In this document: positions 25,620-37,142 of the stretch, piece after piece
Layout: each line of letters begins with the position of its first letter
How positions within the stretch are numbered: position 1 is the stretch's first letter
From: Eutreptiella sp. 'Long Island Sound 2002'
Taxonomy: Eukaryota; Euglenozoa; Euglenophyceae; Eutreptiales; Eutreptiaceae
Assembly (NCBI GenBank): GCA_964036045.1
Contig: OZ038378.1
Span: forward strand, 162,138,576-162,202,575
DNA length: 64,000 bases
Reading direction: 5' to 3'
Position numbers and translations under genes: made by a program
The notes under the pieces: generated by a model
The model's database searches: none
Seen by the model: the letters and a program-made list of their open reading frames with translations, nothing else
Told to the model about the DNA's origin: nothing

Positions 25620-28600
25620 TGATTTCAGCTGATTGCATCCAGCTTAAAACAATTAAGCCGAAAACACTGTTGAGACCCAGTTGATCACTGTTCATGTTCG
25701 AAATATTTTGGTGTGTGTCCCAGGGAGCGGAGTAACCCTGAACGTTTCTCAAAAAAGCATTGAGACCGTGCGCCGGACTTCAGCAATTTTGCTCTACGAT
25801 TTCGACCCTTTCGTGCCATCATCGTTCAAACTCATGTTGGAGCAGTTCTGTGTGGTTGCATGCTTGCTTGTCTGTTCTTTAATGTTTGGTGCAGGTAAAT
25901 ATTTTTTTCCTCGGTTCAGTTTCGTGTCCTCCGAGAGCCTCAGCGAGGTATCATTCGGTAGCAATCCATTTGAGTGCAGGAGCAGACACATTGGATCAAG
26001 TAATGGGACTGCTCTAAGTACCATGACCCTCCCAAATTTCATTTGGTTTAATTTTCTCACTAATTTAGTGCCAAACAGTGGTACCATCGGCAGTGGTACC
26101 ATCGAGTTGCTGCCTAGACCAGCTTGTGTCCTCTTTTGCGCCAGATTTTCACGGCATAGCTCAATACGTTTCAGCTTTGAGTGGCCCAATCGATCAATTG
26201 AAACCGGAATCAACTCTCTCAACAGTCAAACTGGTTCTACTGGCAAAAGAATCTCCCAGTTTGGGGTGTTGGGGGGGGCGGGGACGGCAAACCTTGGCGG
26301 CCCAAAGCCGGTGATTTTTTTCAAATCCCGGAAGGATTCAAACTACAGTGCTGTTGCAGTAGTAAGAATATTTGTTTGAGAATGTTCCAGACTGGGATTT
26401 TGGTTTTTTTCCTCGCGGCTTAATTGTGCAATTAAAAATATTTGCCAGCCTGGCTTCCGGGAAACAATATTTTTACAAGTGAGATAGGACTGTAATTAAA
26501 GAGTTGATTTGGATTTGCATTGCTGGATCTCGACAGCCAAAGCCAGAAAAAGTTGAGTTATGCAGCTGCAAAATGACGTACAAGGGTTCGAAAAGTTGCT
26601 GATTTTTGAAGATAGGACACTAGGTTCTAAGAAAAGTTGCAAAGGAAAAATCTCTAGCATTTCAAGAATTCTGGACGAATCTGCCTCGTACACCATACGC
26701 GACGCAAAGCTAAGAATAATTTTTTATGATAGTAGGTAGGTCTTGCTTCTTGAGCGTCAAGCAATGGTTTGTACAAGTCTTTCATGTCATGCCAAACCTC
26801 GAAAATCCTTAAATTCTGTTGGAGAAAATTGGCATAAAAAGAATACATTCCACGCCCAATTCAAATTTTTGTTTTTCTCTCTCTCTTTGTGTCAAGTATG
26901 TGTCACAAAAATACCAAAATCTTTTTTGCAAATTGTGCATACAATTGTAGATCTCATTTTGCTTGCTTTTACTCGGGTTAGGTCCCGCAACTGGCAGACA
27001 AAATAAACACACATCTCCCACCATCAATGTATACCATGTGATTTTTAGACCCTTAGATGGCAAGGGTACTACAATTTTTCTAATTATTCATTGAAGGCGC
27101 ATGCCTGAATATAGCTCATTAAAATTGATCTCTAATTTTCGGTTTTCTTGCCCAAATAATTGACAAATTGGAGCAATATCATCTTTGAGAAAGAGCATGA
27201 GCGAAGACAACAACAACATGAAGCAAACGCAAAAAGAATGCAAAAACTCTTTCCACTGTAGCGCCGAGCACTATTTTAACATGATTGATATTTTTCAACC
27301 TAATTAGCCTGTCCTGCGATCCGAATCCTAGACACACCATTAGCTTTATTACGGGTCTTCACGGCATGTTGTGCATTGTAGGCTTTGCATAGCGCACATG
27401 GGTTTGATCAACTCTGCTCCATGTTGTGCGGTAACCCATGTGGGGCACCGCGGGATATGCCCATCTGCGTAGCTACACACCCCAAAATAGTAGTGGCCCG
27501 GGACATGCGCGCACTCAAGGGTGGAGGGTAGGGACCTTCTTCCTATGTGGTACAAATCATAGAGTGTAGGATTGCAAGATTAACAGCACAGAGAGCATGT
27601 TGTGTGTTGTTGCCCCCACAAAGCTCACAATTACACGAGCATGCCGCATGATGCTTTGTGCTACGAATCTTGGTTAGCATGGTGATCCCGTATAGTAACA
27701 ACCGTGGTTGCACATCACCGTGATTGCGTTGATAACAGCTACAATGTGACCATTACATGACAGCTTTGGGTCGAAGTTTTGGCATAAGGTTTTGGCACAA
27801 GCATTGTTTTAGTGCATGGAACGGGCGTTGGAAAAAAAAAAGAAAGAAAAGGTTGTGAGATTGATTACAGAAAAAGGAGGGACAGACAAATCGAGCCATT
27901 GGAAGGAAACATCGTCTAGGTGTGTTTTGCGGTTTCACCTCAGGTTTCAGTTCAAAGTTGTCAGGTACACCTTCTATGGGCAAAGTGGCATGGATATGCC
28001 GTCTACAGCTTGTGCTTCTAGGGTGTCGCGCTGACATCGCAAAAGTTCCGGTACAACGTTCTGTGCTTGAGAACGAATGGGCCATGACAACAATGCTGCA
28101 AATGACAGCCGTGCATTTTGGCCTTGTAGTTGTTTGGCCACTAGCCCAATATTACATGAGCATGCTACACAATGCACAATGTTACCAAACTTCAATTTTT
28201 TGCTGTTAGCTATGATGTAATATAATGTATGGTCTAGGGTTCAGCGAACAACTTGGAAAAAGTATTGTTGTGGGGTTTGGAATCGGCGTTGGATCGTTCT
28301 AAAATGGGCTCCAAGACACAAGTCAAATCATCTGTACCTGAAACTTTCCTTACTTCGATAGAACGGCACCTTCTCCATCCCAATATGTCTCAATCATACC
28401 GCAGTACTTTGTACCCACAGCTATCCCAAACCCTGAACCGACATCTTGGACCCAACCCTTAGGCACCTCTTTACCCATTCCAATTGATATTATGAACACC
28501 TTGTCACAAACCGTATGCTAGTAGTATGTGCACTGAAAATGAGACCATCTTCTAGTGAATGATGAGCATGCTAATACACAGCAAATGTCTTAAAAAGCAA

Positions 28601-30391
28601 ATTATGATAACGTCCAACCAACAAAGAAGTGACAACAGAATATTATTTTACAAACTAAAAACAAACAAAAAAAATGCATCCCTACAAAAGATCCAAAAAG
28701 CATCAAGCATGAAAATTTTCATTGAATAGCTATGGTGACATCAAATGCCATCCTTAAAACAGGCCTCGTCTAGTTTTCTACAACAAAGACCAAGTACAAG
28801 CTACATCTCCATCGAAATAACTGATGACAAAAACGAAAGAAGCACAATGAATTCTTCATTTACCACGGAAACCTCTCTGTCTAGCGCAACACATCTATTC
28901 AACGGAAAAACCCTTTTATCTGAAATGGGGCTTCACAAAATTGTGAAAACACCCTCTTTCCAACCTCTCCTACACATTCGCAGCCATCGCCTAGTCAACC
29001 AAACCGCAGACCCAAAAGCACTCACCCCCGGCAAAGAATACGCAAGATCTCGTCTTTCTTCCCTGCCGCATGCAGGGGTAATCCTGTTTTGCCTGGCCGC
29101 AGCGACACCTCCCCCTTCTCAGTGTTCACCTTCCCTCTACCCCTAGGGAGCTGACCTGCCCTATGCTCTTCCACACAAAACCGGAGGTTGATTTCTCGCC
29201 ACCGTTGTGCATATCGTAGCTGTCCTTCGATGAACTGATTCCCGGACCATCTTGGTGACTTGTGTGGTGCCTTGGCCGGGCCGTAAATGTCGCTTTCGGT
29301 AAAAAAAATCTCTCCCACACCATAGAATCAACACACCCCAAATGGTTAACAGCGGCCCCAACAACTCGATATGTTTGGTTGCATATGGTTGTTGCATTGA
29401 TAACACAGCATAAAATTGAATCAATACTCGGGAATGCATAGAAAACACCACCACCACCACACGACAACAAAAATGAATCTGAGGTGGAGGAATGCATAAA
29501 ATCCAGTATCATACAAATGCAACCCTTGTTCCCAGAGCGAACGGGGTAGTTCTTGGACATATTAGGATACATAGGCCATCTACAATTTTACTTCGGCCGG
29601 GGGATTCCATCTTATCGCCGCCTAGGTGAACCCTTTCGAAGTGGGGCAACATTGGTGACATACAACGGAAATTCTTTGCAATTAGTGATGGCGGGCAGGG
29701 GTTTTGATAGTAAAAAGGGTACCTACCCCCTTTCAAAGAAACACTTTTTAAAAAAAAAATTGTAGTATAATGGCACCTCTCCACAAAGCCATGAATGAGC
29801 CGTGGTGCCATGTCTGCAGTCAAGGCCACCTTGTATGGAAATGGTCCCACATCTAAACACATTGCAACTTGGGAGACAGATTCTATCAATACTACTTCCC
29901 ATGTTACCAACCGCCTAGTGGCATGCATCACTTGCCATAGCATTTGGGAAAAATTGTTGACTGTCCTAGAATAGACATTCAATGTATGTCACTCCGTGAC
30001 AGATGGCTATCAATCGGGACCATCTACAAACAAGAAGGGTAAGGCACTGTATTGCACCCTGCTGTCACCTGGATATGGGTCTCGCCCTTGCGCAGCACAC
30101 ATTATGCAGAAATGAGCTTGCAGCCCTTCTGTAGCATGCATAATCAAGAGTCAACTTTGTAGCCCTTGGAGCCTCTTTCCGCATCCCTTCCCGTTTTGGG
30201 GGGACTCCAATCCCCTCCCCTCCCCCCCTCCTCAATTTCCAACCAGTCTGAAACCATCTTTAAAAAACAAAAATTAAGAAATGAGTGTGGTGCATCGAAA
30301 AACTGTTGCGTCAAGCCAAAAATGGTCACACATTGCAGGGACACCCACCCACGCACACACACAACAAGGAGATAATGCAACAGCGAGAGAG

Positions 30392-30394
<3 letters not shown>
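25620..30394. other. AT-rich intergenic stretch, no supported gene
   Basis: Base composition is clearly more AT-rich than the flanks, with many A and T runs. Open frames are short. Candidates near 25794-26222, 28745-29146 and 29022-29318 have no motif, no ATG-plus-splice model and no compositional bias that separates them from background. I see no RNA gene. Confidence 0.5.

Positions 30395-30458
<64 letters not shown>
30395..30458. repeat. (GA)n microsatellite, about 32 dinucleotides
   Basis: An uninterrupted GA run of about 64 bases is preceded by an imperfect part (GCGAGAGAGAATGA). The translations Arg-Glu (plus) and Leu-Ser (minus) are artefacts. Confidence 0.97.
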
Positions 30459-30460
<2 letters not shown>

Positions 30461-31315
30461 ATGAAGAAAACGGAGCAGAGGTGGCAACCATGCAACACAC
30501 AGAAATGCACATTGCATCCACAATCAACCCCTTTCACTTCCTCTACCCTGCAGAGAGCAATCAAAAATCAGTACTGCCTGCCATTCATCACAGATTACGT
30601 GCTGTAACTCCAAACTCATTGAGCAAAAGCATTGGAATCCTATGCACATATCACTTGCAGATTCCACCAACAGGCAGCAAACACATCAGATGCTGCACAA
30701 CCGTTACGAAGAAGTTGCTACGAAAACACAATAGAAAGAAAAACTGTAATGCCTGAGTCATGCTGCACAAACCACAAGTTTGGGCTGTGTGGTTAAAGAT
30801 GCCTTGGAATGCTGCGGACCGTCAAGTAGAAATCTTGCAGTTTCCTAGGACCTGGATGGTTCCAAACCTGGTTCGCTTTTTTGTAAACTTCAATTCTAGC
30901 AGCCAGCATGGACGTACTGGGCTCGGCCTGCCATGGGCATTCATGACCCACCCACAGCAGAAATGGCAAGTGAAAACAATAGGCAGCACAGGCCCACGGT
31001 GCAGCAAAGCAAAATGCATGTAGGAAGGCCGATGACCTGCATGTTTGTGCTCAAAAAGCCACAACAACACAGTGCCATGTGAAATATGTACGTCGATGTA
31101 TCGCCAGACCCCATTGTCCTGCTGGTCGGAAGCAGCAAGCCAGTTGCACACCGCAAAAGAATTGATATCAAGCAAGCACAAACCCTAAAACAAAAAATTC
31201 AGTCTGTGAAGAAGTCTGCACTGTGTGCCCACAATTCCGCAGCTCTGGTTAGCCAAAGACCAGTATAGCTGTGAATGCAGATCCAAGGTTTGGTACTGTG
31301 GATGCGTTAGTTACC

Positions 31316-33801
31316 TCAATCAACGTCGGTACCCGCACCGGGCATGTGCCCAGGTCCAGGGAAACCTGCACCTGGTCCAGCAGACCCACTTGGAGCGGCA
31401 CCTCCTGCAGCACCACCAAACATGCTGGAAAATTTACCCAGGAGCTTGGCCAACTTTGGGTTCGACTGGGCAGCAGCAATTGCTGACGGGTCGCCGGACA
31501 TGAGCTTTGGAAGCAGGGCTTGGACTTCAGGATCCTGCATTGCCATTGCAACCTCTGGATCAGAGAGAATTTTCTCCATGAAACCAGGCGGCAGGTCCCC
31601 CATCCCAGGCATTCCACCCTTTCCACCTGCTCCTTTCCCACCCATGCCCGGCATTCCACCCATGCCTCCCATGCCAGGCATTCCACCCATGCCTCCCATG
31701 CCAGGCATTCCACCCATGCCTCCCATGCCAGGCATTCCACCCATGCCTCCCATGCCAGGCATTCCACCCATGCCTCCCATGCCAGGCATTCCACCCATGC
31801 CACCCATGCCAGCAGCCGCAGCCTCTGCCCTTTCTTCCTCTTCTTCACGCTCTCTTTGCTTTTTCAATTCCTCCTGTCTCTGCCGCAGTGCTGCCTCTTT
31901 GTCCTTTTCAGCACGTGCCCTGCAGTGGAGCAGACGAACAAGGGTGAAACAAAGTGCAATGAACAAAATGCAGATTAAACGCATGAGCATCTTTGGCAAA
32001 CCCTAGTCACAGTGCACAGATCTCGGCATGCTTCTGTCATGAGGAGGTACCCTGTGGTGAAGAGCTGCAGGAACAGCCCAGGTGTGTGACCTGTGTTTGT
32101 CTGGCCTGGTCAGTGATTACTCCGACTATTGTGTTTGGCGAATCATTGCCTCAGTTTGTACCCTTCCCCCATGTCTAAGCTACGCAAAAGCACGGAATTA
32201 ATACGGTCCCTACGCCCCCTGTAGCTTAGACAATGCCGTAGCTTAGACAGGACCATAAAGCAACGGATACAGAGCTCTCATATACCCCCGTGTCACAGGC
32301 ATATGGTCATCGCCACAAACCTCAGTTCATTGTTTGACTTGCTGCAATGCAGCATACGTCAGACGAGGGCCGAATGTTGCCTTGAGTTCACCGTGGTTAG
32401 TGGCTATCGAATGTTTCCTGGCATGTCTGGGTCAGCTCTTCCCCCTCCCATTGTGCCGGTTAGGCGTGCCATGCAGGGGTCACCCCCAATTTCCCAGCAC
32501 CAAAAGGTAAAGCAACGGGTCCATGGCAGACCGACCGGGGCTCAAACCCGTGTTCTGTGGCGTGTGTGCGTGTGTACCTGTGCAACCGTTTTCCGAACCA
32601 CCTACTTGCAAAATCATTTCGCCACACTGGGGCTCCAACCACTTACGCTCCGGATACCGAAGACAGGGCCAGCCCCATTGCCTCCACGGGAGGCAGGCCT
32701 GGCCTCCTACCCGGAGGGCACCGTGACGCATGTGCCCGGTGCACTACATTTCGTACCAAATTAAATTAGCAACGGAATTAATACGGTTCCTACGCCCCCT
32801 ACACCCCCTGTAGCTTAGACAAGGCCGTAGCTTAGACAGGGGGGGGGTTATCTTGGTGCTGTCGGTCAGTGGTTGGGTCTGCGGGATGGGTCTGCGGGTA
32901 ATACAAACTGGCCTCCTCTGCTGGAACAGGGAGTTTTGGGGCTGCAGGAGGGAGTGCCTGGCCTTGCTATGAGGATAGTATGCCCATGCTCTTGTGTTGC
33001 TTGGCAGTCAGAAAAAAGGTCCAGTTATGGAGGTAAGGAGCATCCTTTCGATACCATCAGATTGCCCGCATACCTTGCGTTTCTCTCCTTGCAGCGCTTC
33101 TTCTCAAAGATTTTCTTCGCCTTGTCTTCCACAAGCTTGTGCAGTTCAGCAGTATCCTCGTCGAAGTCGATCTGCTGCCCCATGCGCAGATCATTCGCTG
33201 CAAGCTCGTAGTTGCCCAAGTGGCGGTAGCACTTGCCCCTGACTTTGAAGGCCTTTGCGGAGTTGGGGTTCAGAGATATGGCTGCTGTGCAGTCTGCAAT
33301 GGCTGCTTTGGGCTTTTTCAGCTTCATGTAACAGTGGCCACGGTTGGCATAAAGCATGGCGATCGAAGGATTGAGCTTCAACGCCTCTGTCATCTTCCCC
33401 ACTGCCCCTTCGAAGTCGCCTTCACTCTGCAGTCCCATGGCTTCACTCTTCAATTCCATTGCCTTATCCATGCTCTCCTCCGAGACCTCACTGGCCCCAT
33501 CGATTGTGATGGGCGGAACATCGTCATCAGGGGTCCACAAATCTGCATCAGGTTCGGCAGGCTCCTCCTCCTCCTCCTCCTCCATCTCCTCCTCAGGTTC
33601 AGGTTCCACAGGTTTCTCGGCAGGTTTAGGTTCTTCTGTTTTGCTTGTTTCCTCGGCCTTTGGTGCCGGTGGAATGGTGGCACCGAGCTTTGTGAGGTAG
33701 TCCCTGAAGAAGGCGAGCTGGTCGTTGTGCAACAGGTCGGGCTGTTGATCAAGGATTTTGATAAATTGGGAGAGTGCTGCGATTTGCTGCGGTGGAAACA
33801 T
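31316..33801 (-). CDS. ST13: Hsc70-interacting protein (Hip/ST13-like co-chaperone), two exons, 443 aa
   Basis: Exon 1 is 33801-33074 and exon 2 is 31919-31316. The intron 33073-31920 has GT...AG ends and joins phase 2 cleanly, giving 1332 nt with stop. Domains in order: N-terminal Hip dimerisation-type helices (residues 1-43, FIKILDQQPDLL then AFFRDYLTKLGA); Pro/Glu acidic linker (about 45-105); three TPR repeats (about 113-215, with ALKLNPSIAMLYANRGHCYM and NSAKAFKVRGKCYRHLG); a charged helix rich in Arg/Glu (about 220-275); six GMPGMGGMG-type repeats; and an STI1/DP-type C-terminal domain (about 358-410, ILSDPEVAMAMQDPEVQALL). In known homologues the TPRs bind the Hsp70 ATPase domain and stabilise its ADP state in the cytosol. 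The length matches plant Hip (about 440 aa). The start is the first Met of the Hip_N domain. The gene appears intact. Confidence 0.95.
31640..31815. repeat. 27-bp coding minisatellite in the Hip GGMP region
   Basis: Six near-identical 27-base units (containing CATTCCACCCATGCC) encode the nine-residue GMPGMGGMG repeats of the Hip gene. The unit length is a multiple of 3, so copy number can change without a frameshift. GGMP-type repeats are a normal feature of Hip proteins. Confidence 0.9.
32191..32840. repeat. Pair of ~60-70-bp direct repeats about 580 bp apart inside the Hip intron
   Basis: 32191-32251 and 32770-32840 share GGAATTAATACGG, CTACGCCCCCT, TGTAGCTTAGACAA and CCGTAGCTTAGACAGG in the same order and orientation; the right copy has an extra CACCCCCTA-like insertion. 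Each copy also has the submotif GTAGCTTAGACA twice. The layout (short terminal direct repeats around about 500 bases) resembles a small non-autonomous element, but no target duplication or coding remains are visible. Confidence 0.7.
32280..32335. repeat. Dispersed repeat shared with 43430-43480
   Basis: The string CCCCCGTGTCACAGGC followed by ATGGTCAT and CACA occurs here, at 43436-43470 and at the second copy of the large duplication (62555-62600). It marks a dispersed repeat family present both in the Hip intron and in the duplicated block. Confidence 0.6.
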
Positions 33802-35116
33802 CTCCTGGCAACAGTTGCTGTCAACACAGAGGGAGCAGACTGGAGCATTTCCATTTCGTGTCACATTGAGTCTCCCAGCACTATGGAGCACGTAACATTT
33901 TCCATGCTGCCCAAGAACAGTTGAACAGACACGAGCACCTAGCCTAGTGCTTGGACTTGTGGGCTCAGAGGTCACCAACTTTGCAAGAACAAATTCCAGG
34001 CCTAGGAAGTATCCGTATGCAGAGTATCCGAGTATCCAGCAGGCCATGGAAAAATGGGGGAAATGGGAGAAAATGGGGGGAAATTAGGGGAAAATGCGGG
34101 GTAATGGGGGAAAGTGGGGGGAAATGGGAAGCTCGGCCACACTTGATGGCTATTGCACCTTCTAAAGCACTATGCATTGCCTTTGCATAGGTGCTGTCAA
34201 TGCAGCGGTAGTGTTTTTTTTATGGTGGTTTTGTGCATGCTATGCATGTGTTGTGCATGTCTTTGTGTGTGCCGTGTGTTGCTTAAGTTCCAAGGTTGGG
34301 GGGCATGGGAAACGTCGCTTTTGGCCATTTGGACCATGTTCAAGCGGGTTCACAAGTACGGTTGAGCGCGACTGTGGGAACTGCAGGGGGGGGGGGAGGT
34401 GCGCCAGTATTCATATTCTAGATGAAACAAATGCCATAGTCCAACACCATACACCATGCGTGAAGTTTGCAAACAATCATGGTAAATTCCTCTGCATCGG
34501 CACTGCGTGCCACATGTGGTGCTGTGGTCAAGCTAGATTGTAAGATTGTTGCCAGATCGGGTAAGTGGAAGTAATTTGGATGCCTTTTGAAGCAGTAATT
34601 GAGCTTGCTGTGCAGATGAGCTTACTGCTTCCCTCTCTTAGCTTTTCCAATTTACACATCCTTGCCCCTGCCTTATGCTTTGCCCCCTTGCTCCCCTCCT
34701 CCCTTCTCGCCAGGGATCTGGAGGGCTGGCTCATAACTTCAAGTTTCCCGTTGCCTTGAATTTCAAGGCTAGGAGGTATCCAATCTTCCGGATACCTTTG
34801 GATGCCTCGAATTTCCCCCATTTTCCCACCGGCGCTGTAGGGAAATTGGTAACCTTTAGGAAAAAGGGGGGAAATGGGAATGAACAAAAATGGGTCCCTT
34901 TTCCCCCATTTTTCCACAACGATTATTTTATCCTCGTTACCAAATTTTGATTGAGGCCATAGTTGGAAGCGGCATTTTCTGTGTGACTTGGGTACCTCCA
35001 GACCACTTCGAATACAATTTGGTATTTGCGTTCTTTACTCTTTCACATGAAATGGACACTCACCCATTGTGGCGTAATGAGGGTACATTATTCATGGCCA
35101 AGCGAGAGATTGTGAG
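33802..35116. other. Hip upstream region with GGGGAAAAT-type simple repeats
   Basis: The Hip promoter should lie here, but no TATA box or other element is clear. 34047-34135 is an imperfect run of GGGGGAAATGG-like units. 34805-34920 carries CCCCCATTTTCCC and GGGGGGAAATGGG in opposite senses. GGCTAGGAGGTATCC near 34767 resembles GGCCTAGGAAGTATCC near 33998, suggesting a dispersed repeat. No gene is supported. Confidence 0.5.
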
Positions 35117-36548
35117 CCGTGGCTGGTTGTCAGATGCCCAATCATCAAAGAAGTTGAACGGCCAGTGGAGAAAGCCTTCTTCTTTGGGGATGCAGTTGAG
35201 TGCCAAGTGCAGTGGGGCCCGTGAACCCACATTTGTGGATGTGGATGTAATTTTGCTGACGGTAGTTTTTGGGAAACGTGACGAAGTTTCAAAGACAATT
35301 TCCAATCAGACACTTCGGCCTTTACTCAGTTCCACCACCGCAGACATGTGCCCATTGTACACAAAACGTTGTTATGTGATCCATCAATCCGCCCCTGTTT
35401 TGCATGTGCCTCTTACTTGCTTCCTTGCTTGCTTCCGGTGCAACACAGAAGTCACTACACCCGTGTAGACAATTACAAATTATTTCGTCTGCCGTGGAAT
35501 GGGCTCCGCGTGCCACTGTTTCTGGCAGGAACATTTGGCCTTGAAGAGCTGCGAAAAATGTTGGCCAACCCCATACCCCACATGCACTCTTGCAGTAATT
35601 TCAAGCGACTCATCCAGACACGGGGCGCTTGCATCCGACCCAATGTCAGGCAAATAGAATTCAGATCCTCGTTCTCGCTCAAAGCAACGCTTCGAGGACA
35701 GGGGGAGGACCCAATCCAGACTAGATGTGGCATGGTGCAACAACTGGGGATCAAGGCATGCCAGACTTTTTGCAGGCACCGCAGGCACCACAGGGTTTGC
35801 CTTCCCACGCCCTACCAAAGGTGGAACCCCGGCTGTGACGTTGGGAATGCTCTACTTGGTTCAAGATTAAGCGGGTCAACAATGCCTGTGTCCACCATAC
35901 CTGTGTCAACAATGCTCAGGTGAGCAATGTCACCCAATCCATAGGAAAGAATTGCCTGGCCCCACGCGCAGACCAACACCAGCATACCCTGCAGACATTC
36001 CCTTAAGATGACATGCACAAACAGCACAATGATGAAAGATGACGTAGATGCACCATTAAAACTGGCTTCTTTCTTGGGTGTGTCCCTGTATACCGATCAC
36101 GACCTCCATGTAGGAAGGACCTCAGGCAGCCAATGTGCAGGATGTGTGAGTAAGGGGCTGGTGGGCGGGGGCCGCAAACACATTCAACAACATAGAGCGG
36201 GTCTACAGCAGGGCAATAGCGTTCTCGAACCGTAGATGCTCAGTCCCATTAGAGTCCATGCTCCCAACATCAATCTCATGTACAGTGAGCTCTTCTAAAC
36301 GTACAGCATTCACCTGAACGATCGGTCATTGTCTCCTCCCTCTCCTGAAGTTCATTACGTCGCTCCTTGTTTTGTTTTTTTTTTGTTTTCTGTCCGCCCT
36401 CAGGCGTGCATATACATACGTGGGGTGGGGGCACCTGGACATTTCTTGTGGTCTCGCATGTTGCTGGCACCCATTCGGCCAAACCTCAAGCCCATGCCTC
36501 AGTGTGCTGTCTGGCTCTAACCCTAAACTATTCCCTCCCTGGGTCAGG
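35117..36548. other. Duplicated block, left part: no supported gene
   Basis: Overlapping open frames of 110-190 codons exist on both strands (for example plus 35348-35923 and minus 35480-35818), but none starts with a convincing ATG or shows a motif. A good donor-like CAGGTGAGC lies at 35917. A T/G-rich run is at 36371-36390. The repeat at 54235 carries the same sequence. Confidence 0.45.
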
Positions 36549-37142
36549 TCAATACAGTGAGGAATCAGTGTCCGTACTGCCCATGGAGACAGTTTCATTT
36601 GCTGATGTGATGAGGTCATCCTCATCCATGAATTGCAGTGCGCATACTACAGATTGGCTATCGTCAGATGAGACGTCCGTAACTGGGGACTCAATAAGCT
36701 GCAGGCCCAGGGACCGGAGGGCCCCCACGGCTCCTGTCGGTGTGTAAAAATCAAGGGCTGAGTCAAATTCCAACTGCCTGTTAGGGGAGGGAAGTTTCCC
36801 TCCTTGTGTGGCCGGTGTCACCTGGGCAAACCCCAGGTCGGCATCACATGTCACTGGGGTCATTTCCACACTAAACTTGAGTGCTGAACCTGTACCTACA
36901 GACGGTGGCCCATCTGGGTCACCATGTGACGAAACCGCCATTGGCGTGAGCAATGCCTGTGGCTGTCTGCCTGCTCTGGCATACAGTGGGGAGGATTTTC
37001 GTCCCAACTCTGCCAGTGTGTCTGCTCTTTCATTTCCTTCCACTTGGACATGACTGGGGACCTTTATCCATTCATAGCTTGCTGAAGCTGAGTGGGCAGG
37101 GGGGTGGGGTGATCTATGCTGTGTGCTACTGGTATGGCAAAT
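36549..37142 (-). pseudogene. RNase H domain tail of a retroelement or RNase H gene (partial)
   Basis: On the minus strand the frame reads YEWIKVPSHVQVEGNERADT. This is the end of an RNase H fold: the tryptophan strand, the catalytic-site histidine loop and the G-N-E-x-A-D motif with the last metal-binding Asp. A tail of about 160 residues follows, ending at the stop 36549, with acidic/Ser-rich sequence (DVSSDDSQSVV). An in-frame stop lies upstream at 37143, and AG dinucleotides just before YEW could be a splice acceptor. The first three quarters of RNase H, including the other catalytic acids, are not visible. It is therefore a final exon or a truncated relic. The lineage cannot be told from this fragment. 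Confidence 0.6.

Noticed and set aside
30281-30607. Arg-Glu and Leu-Ser repeat peptides
   Set aside because: Translations of the (GA)n microsatellite.
31249-31848. Second minus-strand frame of 199 codons over the Hip 3' exon
   Set aside because: Shadow of the 27-bp coding repeats; the Hip frame has the STI1-type domain and joins exon 1 in phase.
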